A stretch of DNA of 44,869 nt from Phycisphaerales bacterium UBA1845 (lineage in GTDB: Bacteria; Planctomycetota; Phycisphaerae; UBA1845), in contig DDIR01000049.1 of the NCBI GenBank assembly GCA_002338715.1, positions 23,926-68,794 of the forward strand, in the 5' to 3' direction. A program made the position numbers and the translations under genes. Positions 15,895 to 25,254 of this stretch are shown here, piece after piece. Position 1 is the first letter of the stretch. Every line of letters begins with the position of its first letter. The notes below the pieces were generated by a model, which worked only from the letters and a program-made list of their open reading frames with translations, searched no databases and had not been told where the DNA came from.

Positions 15895-18033
15895 ATGAAA
15901 TGTCCGCGATGTAGCCAGGAAGCCGGATGGTCCGCTAGTTTTTGCGCGAAATGCGGATTGGACTTCAGCGTGCTGGCCATGCTGAATGATCTGCGACAGT
16001 CCGTTGAGGCGGCACGCGGTGAATCCGAATCGACAGCCAACCGCCTGCGCGACCTGGAGAAGCAAATCCTCGCGCTCGAACCGCAGATCGTCGGTCAGTT
16101 CACACCAACCGATTCTGACGCCGAAAGCAGTCAAGCGTCAGCCGACGAAGCGATCAGTGTCGACGTGCCAACGGTTGAAATTCCCTCAGACCAGCCGCAT
16201 CCGTCGGAAGCACCACCGATCGGGCAGTCGGCTGACATCCCATTCGCCGCAACGCATTCTCCGGGCGCCGTTAAGCCTTTGAATGCGTCTCGCGTTGACG
16301 TGCGTTCGCCATACAAGCCAGCCGACGGCGGCGACGTCTCCAAGGAACCGCATCTGGCATCGATGCTGCTCGATCGTCGCGGGCGATCAGATGGGCCGCC
16401 GTCAAAGTCGGCATCGCTCGCATCGGAACTAGGCGAGATACAACTCGGGCAGAAGTGGCTGCTGATCGCGGGCCTCGCGATCACGGTGTTGGCTGTCGGT
16501 TACTTCCTGAAATACTCGTTTGATCGCAACTGGGTCGGGCCAGCCGGTCGCGTGGCGATGGCTTACGGCGCCGGTTTGGCGATGCTCGGTTTGGGCGAGT
16601 TCTGCCGCCGCCGCAAGTTTGAAGTTTTTGGGCTATACATCATCGGCGGGGGGCTCGCGGTTTCATACTTTGCGAGCTACGCGGCGTTTCAAATCTACCA
16701 CCTGCTCGGGCAGACGCCAGCATTTGCCTTGATGGTCGTGGTGACGGCGCTCGCGGGCGGGTTGTCGCTTTTCTACGATACGAAATGGCTGGCGGTCCTC
16801 GGGATCATCGGCGGTTTCCTCACGCCCATCGTGTTGAGCACCGGTACGGACAACCAGTTCGCCCTGATGACCTACGTGGCGATTCTCAATGCTGGAATCC
16901 TGGCGATCGCAACGTCGAAGCAGTGGGGTCTGTTGAACTATCTTGGGATGACGTTGACCTGGCTGCTCTTTTCGTCGTGGTACGTCAAGTATTACGGTGA
17001 GTCGAAATTCTGGATGACCACCTTTTTCTTAAACATCTATTTCCTGGCATACGCACTCGTGCCGTTCATCTATTACTTCGTCCGCACGGAGCGGCGCGAC
17101 CTGACGGGATTCACCATCACCATTCCCAACGCATTCATCGCGTTCGGCTATTCGTACGTGATGATTCGCAAGCAATTTTGGCTGGAGATGGTCAGCGTCG
17201 TTTCGATTTCGTATTCGATTCTGTTCTTCGCACTGGCTGCGTATCTCTACAAGCGCAATCGCGAATCCGTCGATGCCATCGTGTTGCTGTTGGCCAAGGC
17301 GATTCTGTTTCTGGTGATTACGGTTCCGATACTGTTCTCCGAGCATTGGATCACGGTGTTCTGGACGGTGCAGGGCGCGGTGTTGATGTGGGCGGCATGT
17401 CGTCTCAAGAATGCGTACCTTCGAAACGGTGCGATTGCCCTCGTCGTGTTGGGGACGGCCAAGTTCCTGATCGTCGACTATATTCATGTGTTTGACTTGC
17501 GGGTCCCACGGATGCTCTTCAAGGGCGGATACAGCGCGATGCTGGTCGAACGCTGGCTCGCATCGGCTGTCGTGCTTGGCGCGTTGTTCCTTTCCGCGCG
17601 ATGGCTCCAGTTGGCCAAGACAGAGAGTGGCCGCGGGTGGAAGGATATGGCCCCAACGTTTTACGGCTTGTTCGGGTCGGTGCTATTCGTCGTCGCCAAC
17701 ATCGAAGTCGCCACCTGCTTTGGCGAGTTGGCTCCGAAAGCCGTCTTCGCCGCGATTTCCGTGCTATGGGCGGTCTTTGCCGCCGGATTGATCACGCTGG
17801 GATTCCTGCGCAACCTGTCGATCCTGCGGCGCTGCGCGATCGTGCTGTTTGCCATTACGATCGTCAAAGTACTCGTCCACGACATGGCCAGCGTCGACAC
17901 GCCGTTCCGCATACTTTCGTCGCTGGTATTGGGGGTGCTGCTGATCAGCGCGTCATACCTGTACCACCGCTACAAATCGCGGATCATGGGCGCGGAAGAC
18001 AGCGCCACCAACGTCGATGCACCTTGGCCATAG
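15895..18033 (+). CDS. DUF2339 membrane protein with zinc ribbon
   Basis: A 712-aa protein of the DUF2339 family (large bacterial membrane proteins of unknown role). The N-terminus is a zinc ribbon (CPRCSQEAGWSASFCAKCGL, four Cys), then a coiled coil (about 30-65, LNDLRQSVEAARGE), a Pro/Ser-rich cytoplasmic linker to about 180, then QLGQKWLLIAGLAITVLAVGYFLKYSFDRNWVGPAGR, the hallmark entry to the DUF2339 domain. About 15 membrane helices follow. Typical DUF2339 proteins are 700-1000 aa. ATG 15895 has GAGGG about 10 nt upstream (GAGGGTAGACCA). Confidence 0.9.
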   Translation: MKCPRCSQEAGWSASFCAKCGLDFSVLAMLNDLRQSVEAARGESESTANRLRDLEKQILALEPQIVGQFTPTDSDAESSQASADEAISVDVPTVEIPSDQPHPSEAPPIGQSADIPFAATHSPGAVKPLNASRVDVRSPYKPADGGDVSKEPHLASMLLDRRGRSDGPPSKSASLASELGEIQLGQKWLLIAGLAITVLAVGYFLKYSFDRNWVGPAGRVAMAYGAGLAMLGLGEFCRRRKFEVFGLYIIGGGLAVSYFASYAAFQIYHLLGQTPAFALMVVVTALAGGLSLFYDTKWLAVLGIIGGFLTPIVLSTGTDNQFALMTYVAILNAGILAIATSKQWGLLNYLGMTLTWLLFSSWYVKYYGESKFWMTTFFLNIYFLAYALVPFIYYFVRTERRDLTGFTITIPNAFIAFGYSYVMIRKQFWLEMVSVVSISYSILFFALAAYLYKRNRESVDAIVLLLAKAILFLVITVPILFSEHWITVFWTVQGAVLMWAACRLKNAYLRNGAIALVVLGTAKFLIVDYIHVFDLRVPRMLFKGGYSAMLVERWLASAVVLGALFLSARWLQLAKTESGRGWKDMAPTFYGLFGSVLFVVANIEVATCFGELAPKAVFAAISVLWAVFAAGLITLGFLRNLSILRRCAIVLFAITIVKVLVHDMASVDTPFRILSSLVLGVLLISASYLYHRYKSRIMGAEDSATNVDAPWP

Positions 18034-18047
18034 TCGCACACTGACGG

Positions 18048-19151
18048 TCAGTTCCAGGCGTCGTAGGCATCGAAGTCGCGCAGATAGTCGATGGCCTCAT
18101 CGATCGAGCACACCTCAACACCGCGTCGCCGCGCGCGGTTGTCGATGTCGCGAAGTGTCATCAAATCGTCGAACCATGGCGAATCGCACATTCGTTGCTT
18201 GGCACGGTGCCCAAGCGTTCCTTGCGCGTATTCAAGTGCTTCCATGTGGTGGGCGATGAGATACGTTTCGCGCGCCGTCAGCGTTCCTTCCAACGCTTCG
18301 AGCCCCGCGTTGACATGGTCGCGCGGATCGATCGCTTTCCCGACATCGTGCAAGAGGGCGGCTGTGATGAGTTCGGCGTCATATCCACATTCATTCCGCG
18401 CGATCTCGAATGCCTGAAGCGAATGGTAAAGCGCATCACCTTCCGGATGCCACCGGGCGTCCTGCTTCACGTCTTCGAGCGGCTTCAACAATGCAGACCA
18501 AAGCAGGTACCGGTCGATGCCGTCGAGTTCGTCGTCGGGAATGTCTGCCTCCGGATGTTCGCGCTTGATCAACTCGATGAGTTTGCTGATCGAAGCCCGT
18601 TCGATGGACTTGCCGGTGATGGAACTCTTGAAGCGATACCCGACCTTGTCGCGAGGGTAGACGGTCAGCTCAAAGGTGAAGCGATCGCGGAGGTGAATGT
18701 GGGTGAAGATGCGCTCTTCGGCGTGCTTGATGATGCGCTTTCGTTCCACCGAATACTCAAAGCCGAACCGGTCAAGCACTTCACAAAGCGACGACACCGA
18801 GTCGGTAAATACGTGGATGTCGATGTCCGACCCCTTGCGCACGTAGCCGGTCATCACGCTGCCGATCATGCGCGGTTGGAAGGATTCGAGAAGTCGCATG
18901 ATCCGCAGCCCCGCAAGCCGCATCTCAAGCAGGTTCGTGCGCCGTTGATCGCCTTCGTACATGCGGGCCAGCGCCTGCACTTCCTCGCGGATTTCGCGAT
19001 TCGCGGGCAATTCCTGCGGTTGCTGTTTGGGGTTGAATCCCAACTGCGAAGCGGCTTTGCGCTTGGCGGTGAAGTACTCCGTCTCGCTCCGCTCATACAT
19101 CATCTGCGCAGCAAGCCGGGCAATCTGCCGGCGAAGTTTTGAATTGGACAT
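18048..19151 (-). CDS. Nucleotidyltransferase-HD domain protein
   Basis: A 367-aa protein with two catalytic domains. Residues about 95-180 form a nucleotidyltransferase-like domain: GSVMTGYVRKGSDIDIHVF carries the GSxxxG...DID metal triad, with FTFELTVYP as the third acidic strand. Residues about 235-320 form an HD domain: LYHSLQAFEIA, LITAALLHDVGKAIDP, and HHMEALEYA. A combination of NTase and HD domains suggests nucleotide or RNA-end handling, for example tRNA-end or signalling nucleotides; the true substrate is unknown. ATG 19151 is the start. Converges with the DUF2339 gene, 14 nt apart. Confidence 0.85.
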   Translation of the reverse strand: MSNSKLRRQIARLAAQMMYERSETEYFTAKRKAASQLGFNPKQQPQELPANREIREEVQALARMYEGDQRRTNLLEMRLAGLRIMRLLESFQPRMIGSVMTGYVRKGSDIDIHVFTDSVSSLCEVLDRFGFEYSVERKRIIKHAEERIFTHIHLRDRFTFELTVYPRDKVGYRFKSSITGKSIERASISKLIELIKREHPEADIPDDELDGIDRYLLWSALLKPLEDVKQDARWHPEGDALYHSLQAFEIARNECGYDAELITAALLHDVGKAIDPRDHVNAGLEALEGTLTARETYLIAHHMEALEYAQGTLGHRAKQRMCDSPWFDDLMTLRDIDNRARRRGVEVCSIDEAIDYLRDFDAYDAWN

Positions 19152-19303
19152 GAAAGTAGTGCGCTCGATATTGGAAGGCCATCAATGCGAGCGCCGGCCT
19201 ATGTGTTGACGACCGGTAGGCCGCCAATCAGATCCTACCAAACGGTGCGATGCCGAGCAATCAGAATTGCCAGATAGGGCGGTTTCAAAAGAACGCGACT
19301 TTC

Positions 19304-19657
19304 TTAGCGGACGATCCTTGAACGAAAGCCCAGCCCATCAAGCTCTTTTTGGACGCGGTCGGCATGGTCGCCTTGAATTTCAATCGCGCCGTCCGAAATG
19401 GTTCCGCCGGCTGCACAGGCGTTTTTTAGTTTCTTGAGAATCGTCGCGAGGTCGGAGGCGACGGGGTCGATGCCGCTGATAACGGTGACGTGTTTGCCTT
19501 TCTTGCGTTTCTCGACGCGGATGCGGACGGGTTGGTCCTTGGCCAGCAGCACTTCGCCCGATGCATCGCGCGGGCAGGCGCAGGCATCCATCGGCTCGTT
19601 GCAGTGGCTGCAAGTCACCGGCCGCTCCAGTGGTGTTCCGTCGAATAATCCTGCCAT
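19304..19657 (-). CDS. SUI1/YciH family translation initiation factor
   Basis: A 117-aa protein of the bacterial SUI1 (YciH) family, homologous to eukaryotic eIF1, thought to increase start-codon fidelity on the 30S subunit. The C-terminal half has the family pattern VRIRVEKRKKGKHVTVISGID, LATILKKLKNACAAGGTI and GAIEIQGDHADRVQKELDGLG. The N-terminal part has a short Cys-rich tag CSHCNEPMDACACP that may bind zinc. ATG 19657 selected. Isolated gene between a minus-strand gene and the small zinc-ribbon remnant. Confidence 0.9.
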   Translation of the reverse strand: MAGLFDGTPLERPVTCSHCNEPMDACACPRDASGEVLLAKDQPVRIRVEKRKKGKHVTVISGIDPVASDLATILKKLKNACAAGGTISDGAIEIQGDHADRVQKELDGLGFRSRIVR

Positions 19658-19823
19658 GTCGCCTATCGTACAGAATTATCCGCGAAATACAGCCCGCTTC
19701 TTGAAGGCGGACAATGCAGATGCGTTTGTCACGTCAAAGCGAGTTTGTCTGGACGCTCTTTGGCGCGGGTGATACATTCGCCGTACTATCGGGGGCCGCA
19801 CTGAAACGCAGACAGTACGCGAT

Positions 19824-19922
19824 TTGCGGGGGACACGATGCTCGCGTTGCGGCTACGATCTGACCAACAACTCGTCGGGCGTTTGTCCGGAGTGTGGCGG
19901 AGGGCTCGTTGGGGGCGAATAG
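19824..19922 (+). pseudogene. Zinc-ribbon tag remnant (CSRCGYDLT...CPECGG)
   Basis: A 32-codon frame ending in TAG (19920-19922) that encodes CSRCGYDLTNNSSGVCPECG, a zinc ribbon of a type seen at an end of larger planctomycete membrane proteins (compare 33686-34630 here). Only the ribbon and four leading residues are present; an in-frame TGA is at 19770, and no ATG exists, only TTG 19824. Either a decayed gene end or a very small zinc-ribbon protein. The surrounding 19658-19978 gap holds nothing else that I can support. Confidence 0.45.
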
Positions 19923-19978
19923 CCAGTTTACTGAATTCGCAAACAATCCATTTGAAAGCAAAGGAAACATTCATTCGC

Positions 19979-20599
19979 ATGAAATCAGGCAATTCATTTT
20001 TGCAAGGGCTTGCGGTTGTGTTTGTACTCATCTCCTGCATTCTGCAAGGCGGTTGTTTCGCAGCGGCCAGTGTTGGCATTTCGCTGGTGGGGCGGGTGGT
20101 CGATGATGCCGACGTCAAGGACCATGCCGATGAGCTTCTGGGAAAAGACATTTCTGCGGCTGACGAGCGGTTTGGCGAGCGAATTGACGTCAATCGCGAA
20201 GTCAATGGACCCCGCGCGTGGTACATCTATCCGGTGAAGCATCTCAACTTCCTGGGCAAGGATCGCTACGTCGTCGAAGTGCAGGGCAACAAAATCATCG
20301 CGATCACCCGCGCCGAAAAAACGAGCGACCCCAAGACAGACATCCCGCGCGCATTGATCATCGCCTCATCCGTCGAGGGCAAGACGCCAACCGAGTGCGA
20401 AGCCGAACTCGATCTCGGCAAGCCGCTGCTCACCGCACGAAGCGACAAGACCGGTTTGCTGAGTCAGACGTATGACGCCCGCCTCATCGAGGAGTTGGGT
20501 CGGCCCCGTTATTGTGTGCTGCGTTTTGATGCGAATGAGAAGTGCACGAAGGTTGAGTTTTTGGGCGTCGGGGCTTCGACGAAGGAAAAGCCCATCTGA
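19979..20599 (+). CDS. Hypothetical lipoprotein
   Basis: A 206-aa protein. The N-terminus has a lipoprotein signal: basic start, hydrophobic core LAVVFVLISCILQ and lipobox LQGGC. The mature part has PRAWYIYPVKHLNFLGKDRYVVEVQGNKIIAI, then KTPTECEAELDLGKPLL and a C-terminal YCVLRFDANEKCTKVEFLGV. A family name is not recognised. ATG 19979 has AAGGA upstream; the frame extends to 19838 but that overlaps the zinc-ribbon remnant. Followed by repeat B and a convergent recQ gene. Confidence 0.8.
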   Translation: MKSGNSFLQGLAVVFVLISCILQGGCFAAASVGISLVGRVVDDADVKDHADELLGKDISAADERFGERIDVNREVNGPRAWYIYPVKHLNFLGKDRYVVEVQGNKIIAITRAEKTSDPKTDIPRALIIASSVEGKTPTECEAELDLGKPLLTARSDKTGLLSQTYDARLIEELGRPRYCVLRFDANEKCTKVEFLGVGASTKEKPI

Positions 20600-20632
20600 T
20601 TCGATTCTTCAAGTACGACGAATGTCAAAGAC

Positions 20633-20705
20633 GTGCCACTGCTCTGTGAGCAGTGCTGGGCCGATGGCGTTGACCTGAAAAACACTGCTCACAGAGCAGT
20701 GGCAC
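20633..20705. repeat. Repeat B: 23-bp inverted arms with 27-bp spacer
   Basis: Arms 20633-20655 and 20683-20705 are perfectly complementary (GTGCCACTGCTCTG...). Each arm is itself nearly palindromic, so both a long hairpin and two small ones are possible. A second copy lies at 39768-39841 upstream of rtcB, and a solo arm at 2176-2198. Located between convergent genes, where it could act as a terminator. Confidence 0.9.
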
Positions 20706-20706
20706 A

Positions 20707-22845
20707 TTACGTTGCGTTTCGAATCGCTTCGAGGAATCGATCGCCGTAGGCTTCAAGCTTGGACGGTCCAACCCCTTTGACCTGCAACATCTCATCGGCG
20801 TCGCGCGGGGCGGCTTCGGATATCGCCCGCAATGTCCGGTCGCTGAAAACAACGAATGCCGGTTTGTTAATCTCCCGCGCAATCGTCAGCCGCAACTGCC
20901 GCAATCGCTCAAACAGCGTATTGGCGTTGGCGTCTGATTCATGGTAGCTCTCGTCCTCGTAAGTCACGCCCGACGAATCGAACTGTTCCTCAAGCGGCGG
21001 GGCACTTTCCAGTTCAACGCCCGCACCCTTCGCCGCCACCCGGCGAAAGTCCTCAACCGACACGCCCAGCGTTTCCAGATCAACGCGATAACCGCATTCC
21101 GGACAAATCGCCTTGCGCAAACCGAACAGGGAATAAGAACAGTCCGGACAACTGAGCTTGCGCCCCAGCGATTCGTAGAGTTTGACGCGGGCGTCTTCGT
21201 ACGCATCCTGATCGATGGCGCGGTGGTGGGTGAGTGGTTTGGGTTTCTCAACTGTTCTTGGTTTCTTTTGCACCCGTTTGGCGCGTTTGAACTTTTGCGC
21301 TGGCAGCAGTCGCGCCTCGGCTTTCATGTGCAAGACCTGCCACCCGAGGTCCGTCACCTTCAACACGCGGTATTCGCCCTCGCGACAGAGCATGTCCTGA
21401 TCAACGAGTTGATCAATCCAGGCCATCACCGAGCGTTTGTCTTCCTCTTCGAGAATGCCGAACGTGCTGAGTCGATCGTGCCCGCGCTCGCTGACTTTCG
21501 CATTGCAGTCGCCGACCAAGGTGTCGCAAACATACGCCGCGCCAAATCGCTGCCCGGTCTTCACCACGCCCGACATGATCTTCTGCGCGATGGTCGTTGA
21601 ATCCGGATGCACCTCCACGCCATCGAGACAGAGATCGCACGCGCCGCAATTGCCATTGGTCCACGGCTGCCCGAAGTAGGTGACCAGTGATTCGTGCCGA
21701 CAACGGATGCCCGTACAGAAACGCGCCATCGTGTTGAGCAGCGGCATTGCCGAGGCGATGTCGGCATCACCGCTCAATTCGATGATCCGCTTCCACGTCA
21801 TCAAATCGCCGCCGCCATAAAGCAGGATGCAGTCAGCCGGTTGACCATCGCGGCCGGCACGTCCCGTCTCCTGCTGATAATGCTCGACGGATTTCGGCAT
21901 CGCTGCATGGATCACAAATCGAATGTCGGATCGATCGATGCCCATGCCAAACGCCACCGTCGCCACGATGACATCGATCTTGAAGGAACTGAATCGATCC
22001 TGCACACGCGTGCGTTGGGCGTCGGACAGCCCCGCATGGTAACCCGCGGCTTTGATCCCCGCAGCAGACAGATGTTGTGAGATCGCATCGACATCGCGTC
22101 GACGGATGCAATAGACGATACCGGCTTGTCCGTCGCGCTCTTTGATGAGCTTTAAGATCTGATGGAAACCAGACTCGCGACGCAAGACGCGGTAGTTAAG
22201 GTTGGGTCGAAAGAAATCGCCGACGAGAATTTTGGGGTTCCGCAGGTGCAGTTGCTCGATGATGTCCTGTTGCACCCGAGGTGTCGCCGTCGCGGTGAAG
22301 GCATGGATCGACGCGTTTGGAAAGCGCACGCAAAGCTGATCAAGCCGCCGATAGTCACCGCGAAAGTCGTGACCCCAGTGACTGATGCAGTGGGCTTCGT
22401 CGATGGCAAAAGCGCCCACACCGCTCGACTGAAGCAGTTGCCAAAAGTACTCAGATGCAAACCGCTCCGGTGCAACGAAGATGAGCTTATATTCCCCCGA
22501 GCGGACACCGTCCGACACGCGCCGGCGATCGTCGGGCGTGAGGCTGCTGTTGAGAAATGCCGCACCGATCCCGCGTTCGAGAAGGGCGTCAACCTGGTCT
22601 TTCATCAAGGCGATCAGCGGTGACACGACGACGGTCGGTTTGTTCTTGAGCAGAGCCGGAGCCTGGTAGCAGAGCGATTTGCCTCCGCCCGTGGGCAAGA
22701 CGACGAGCGAGTCGATGCCGTTGACCGTGGCAGTCATGGCTTCGCTTTGTAGAGGGCGGAGGGTGTCGTAACCCCAGTATTGCCTAACGATGTCCTTGAT
22801 AGCGTCGGAGGGGTCGTTGTTTGGTGTATTTGTAGAAGATTGCAT
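20707..22845 (-). CDS. recQ: RecQ-family ATP-dependent DNA helicase with extra zinc ribbon
   Basis: Superfamily 2 3'-5' DNA helicase for recombination and fork repair, 712 aa. Walker A VLPTGGGKSLC (K56), DEAH box (149-152), aromatic-rich loop HCISHWGHDFR, motif VI QQETGRAGRDG (324-334), RecQ zinc site C382, C400, C403, C406, a winged-helix RQC part (about 420-510) and a C-terminal HRDC domain (about 630-712, NKPAFVVFSDRTLRAI). Between RQC and HRDC lies an added basic linker (KFKRAKRVQKKPRTVEKPK) and a second zinc ribbon, CPDCSYSLFGLRKAICPECG (C566, C569, C581, C584), absent from classical RecQ. ATG 22845. Confidence 0.92.
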   Translation of the reverse strand: MQSSTNTPNNDPSDAIKDIVRQYWGYDTLRPLQSEAMTATVNGIDSLVVLPTGGGKSLCYQAPALLKNKPTVVVSPLIALMKDQVDALLERGIGAAFLNSSLTPDDRRRVSDGVRSGEYKLIFVAPERFASEYFWQLLQSSGVGAFAIDEAHCISHWGHDFRGDYRRLDQLCVRFPNASIHAFTATATPRVQQDIIEQLHLRNPKILVGDFFRPNLNYRVLRRESGFHQILKLIKERDGQAGIVYCIRRRDVDAISQHLSAAGIKAAGYHAGLSDAQRTRVQDRFSSFKIDVIVATVAFGMGIDRSDIRFVIHAAMPKSVEHYQQETGRAGRDGQPADCILLYGGGDLMTWKRIIELSGDADIASAMPLLNTMARFCTGIRCRHESLVTYFGQPWTNGNCGACDLCLDGVEVHPDSTTIAQKIMSGVVKTGQRFGAAYVCDTLVGDCNAKVSERGHDRLSTFGILEEEDKRSVMAWIDQLVDQDMLCREGEYRVLKVTDLGWQVLHMKAEARLLPAQKFKRAKRVQKKPRTVEKPKPLTHHRAIDQDAYEDARVKLYESLGRKLSCPDCSYSLFGLRKAICPECGYRVDLETLGVSVEDFRRVAAKGAGVELESAPPLEEQFDSSGVTYEDESYHESDANANTLFERLRQLRLTIAREINKPAFVVFSDRTLRAISEAAPRDADEMLQVKGVGPSKLEAYGDRFLEAIRNAT

Positions 22846-23022
22846 TGGTCGTCACGCTGCCAGAACTGCCAATTCTGCCGATTGTAAGGGTAACCGGACT
22901 GGCGGTGGGCGTCGAATCTCAGGGAGAAAACAGCTCCACATTTGCCCTCGCCGGCCAAAGTAAGTGCAATATCCGGGTGACTTTGCAACATACAAGATCG
23001 GAATCACAAAGGCAGCGAGGGA

Positions 23023-23631
23023 TTGGGCATTCCCGACAAGAAAGTGACAAGGCTGGGCGGGCTTCGGCTCGGGGACCAACTGTCGCCAGAGGAGTTTGGC
23101 GACCAAGCCCAGGCTGCGCGCCACACGTTGTGGCTCATTGCGATGGGAATGACCAACGACCGTCATCTTGCCGAGGACATTGTTCAGGAGACGCTCGCGA
23201 TCGCCTGGAGAAAGTCCGGCCAATTCGAGCGTTCGACGAGTTTCACGGCATGGACAGCCGCCATCGCCCGAAATGTCGCGCTCAATTCGCGGCGCAAGAA
23301 TTCGAGACAGTCGCTTGTGAATCCGGAACATCTCGACTCGACGCCATCAAATGACAGTGGTGACGACACGGGTCCGATCAACACGGTGGGACGAATCCTG
23401 CCCAACCAAAAGGATTTCGACGATCAAGTGGTCTCTGCCTTGCAGGACCTTTCCAGCGCCGCGCGCAGTTGCCTGTTGCTGCGCACGGTGACCGGACTGA
23501 GCTACGACAAGATATCCGAATTGCTGGAAATCGCCCCAGGGACTGCGATGAGCCACGTGTATCGCGCTCGCAAAACCCTGCGAAGTCGACTTGGAGGGGA
23601 AACGATACGTTCAAAGGGAGGTACGGCATGA
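23023..23631 (+). CDS. ECF-type RNA polymerase sigma factor
   Basis: A 202-aa extracytoplasmic-function sigma factor. Region 2 has LWLIAMGMTNDRHLAEDIVQETLAIAWRK and STSFTAWTAAIARNVALNSRRK, region 4 has DDQVVSALQDLSSAARSCLLLRTVTGLSYDKISELLEIAPGTAMSHVYRARKTLRSRL, including the DNA-binding helix. The type is the planctomycete/Verrucomicrobium style of ECF sigma. The only good start is TTG 23023 with AGCGAGG just upstream; no ATG occurs before the conserved region. The TGA stop overlaps the ATG of the anti-sigma gene (ATGA, 23628-23631), so the two are translationally coupled. Confidence 0.9.
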   Translation: MGIPDKKVTRLGGLRLGDQLSPEEFGDQAQAARHTLWLIAMGMTNDRHLAEDIVQETLAIAWRKSGQFERSTSFTAWTAAIARNVALNSRRKNSRQSLVNPEHLDSTPSNDSGDDTGPINTVGRILPNQKDFDDQVVSALQDLSSAARSCLLLRTVTGLSYDKISELLEIAPGTAMSHVYRARKTLRSRLGGETIRSKGGTA

Positions 23632-24395
23632 CAGGTGGACCCGACAAAAAATCGGTGGAACATCTGCTTGCGTTGTACATTGACAACGAACTCGCGCCCC
23701 AGGAGCGCGCCGAGTTTGAGCGGATGATGGACGCCGACCCATCGCTCCGCGCCGAAGTCGAATTGCAGCATCGCATCGACGCGGTGCTGCGCAGTTCATT
23801 TGATCCGTCGCATATCGAAAAAATGGCGGATGTGAAGCCCGTCGCCAGTTCGGCAGGTCGGTATCACAAATTGCGTCGGGTGGCTGCGATCCTGTTCTTC
23901 GTTGTTTCGATTGGCGTTGCTTATTGGCAAATTCGAAATGAGTTCGGTCCGCGAAAAGCCGCCAACGATCCGTATCCGCCATATACGTCCGACGCAAGGT
24001 CCATGCTGGCGTACTATGATGAGGCGATCAGCAAGGGTTTTGAACCCGGTTGGGTATGTTCTGGTGAGCAGTTTGAAAGCACCTTCCGCGATAGGTTTGG
24101 CCAGCGAATCGTTCTGGATAATCTTCCGAGCAACGTGAAGATCGCCGGGCTGGGGTATGCCAAAACGCCGACGCTTCAGACCGTCACGGTTTACGCCCAG
24201 GTCGATGGCAAGCCCGTGCTCTTGTTTGTCGATTCCGCATCGGCGGTCGGAGATCTGAATCCGATGAGCGAATCGGTGTTCAGGCATGAACGGATGATGG
24301 GGCGCCTGCTGATTTACGAAGTCTCCCAATTCCCCACACCGCAGATTCTCGACTACATTTCAGTGGTCAAGTGCAAGCGTCACAAAGGCGAGTAG
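23628..24395 (+). CDS. Putative anti-sigma factor
   Basis: A 255-aa membrane protein, the likely inhibitor of the sigma factor upstream. N-terminus: EHLLALYIDNELAPQERAEFERMMDADPSLRAEV, the usual anti-sigma N-terminal helix layout but without the HxxxCxxC zinc site. A membrane helix is at about residues 84-101 (VAAILFFVVSIGVAYW). The rest is a periplasmic sensor domain with RIVLDNLPSNVKIAGLGYAKT and VDGKPVLLFVDS. ATG 23628 has GGGAGG 7 nt upstream, overlaps the sigma stop by 4 nt. Confidence 0.85.
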   Translation: MTGGPDKKSVEHLLALYIDNELAPQERAEFERMMDADPSLRAEVELQHRIDAVLRSSFDPSHIEKMADVKPVASSAGRYHKLRRVAAILFFVVSIGVAYWQIRNEFGPRKAANDPYPPYTSDARSMLAYYDEAISKGFEPGWVCSGEQFESTFRDRFGQRIVLDNLPSNVKIAGLGYAKTPTLQTVTVYAQVDGKPVLLFVDSASAVGDLNPMSESVFRHERMMGRLLIYEVSQFPTPQILDYISVVKCKRHKGE

Positions 24396-24483
24396 ACCCC
24401 GTTGCCAGTGCCCGCGAATCAAAGTCAACTTTCGCTCGCCGCGGGCGCTCACAAATGGGCTGTGATCTGTTAACTTCAAGCGC

Positions 24484-25254
24484 ATGGACATTCGAGAATA
24501 CAACCGCACGGCTTGGAATGCCCAGGTCGCTCAGAACAATCAGTGGACCATTCCGGTTGACCACGCGACCGTTGAACGCGCGCGACAAGGCCAATGGGAT
24601 GTTCGGTTGACCCCGACAATTCCCGTTCCGCGTGACTGGTTTCCTGACTTGAAAGATTGCGACACCTTGGCGCTCGCTTCGGGTGGCGGGCAGCAGGGTC
24701 CGATATTGGCCGCGGCTGGTGCGCGCGTAACAGTGTTTGATAATTCCGAAAGGCAACTCGGGCAGGACCGACTCGTCGCAGAGCGCGAAGGCCTGGACAT
24801 CAAAACTGTTCAAGGCGATATGGCCGACCTTGGCGTCTTCGACGATGGGAGTTTCGATTTCATCTTTCACCCCTGCTCAAATTGCTTCGTCGAGGACGTC
24901 ATTCCGGTTTGGCGCGAGTGTCACCGCGTGTTGCGACCGGGTGGAGTCTTACACGTCGGGTTTACCAATCCTGCCGTTTTCATTTTTGATTCGCCACTGA
25001 TGGAAAAAGGCGAGTTACTGATCAAGAACAAGTTGCCATACTCTGACCTGACTGATCTGACTCCGCAGGAACGGCAGGCATTCATCGACCAATCTGAACC
25101 ATTATGGTTTGGTCATACGCTCGACGACCAGATTGGCGCCCAGTTGTCTGCCGGTTTCGTCATGACGGCTTTGTTCGAAGACCGCGATCCCACCAATCCA
25201 CTGAGCCAATACATGCCGACATACATCGCGACCCGCTGCGTAAAATGCAGTTGA
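24484..25254 (+). CDS. Class I SAM-dependent methyltransferase
   Basis: A 256-aa Rossmann-fold methyltransferase. Motif I is present as LALASGGGQQGPILAAAGARVTVFD (glycine loop then acidic D), motif II near VQGDMADLGVF, and motif III HRVLRPGGVLHVGFTNP. The substrate is not obvious: the family (starting MDIREYNRTAWNAQVAQNNQWTIPVD) is common and uncharacterised. ATG 24484, no strong SD. It stands alone on the plus strand, followed by a 635-nt non-coding stretch. Confidence 0.85.
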   Translation: MDIREYNRTAWNAQVAQNNQWTIPVDHATVERARQGQWDVRLTPTIPVPRDWFPDLKDCDTLALASGGGQQGPILAAAGARVTVFDNSERQLGQDRLVAEREGLDIKTVQGDMADLGVFDDGSFDFIFHPCSNCFVEDVIPVWRECHRVLRPGGVLHVGFTNPAVFIFDSPLMEKGELLIKNKLPYSDLTDLTPQERQAFIDQSEPLWFGHTLDDQIGAQLSAGFVMTALFEDRDPTNPLSQYMPTYIATRCVKCS

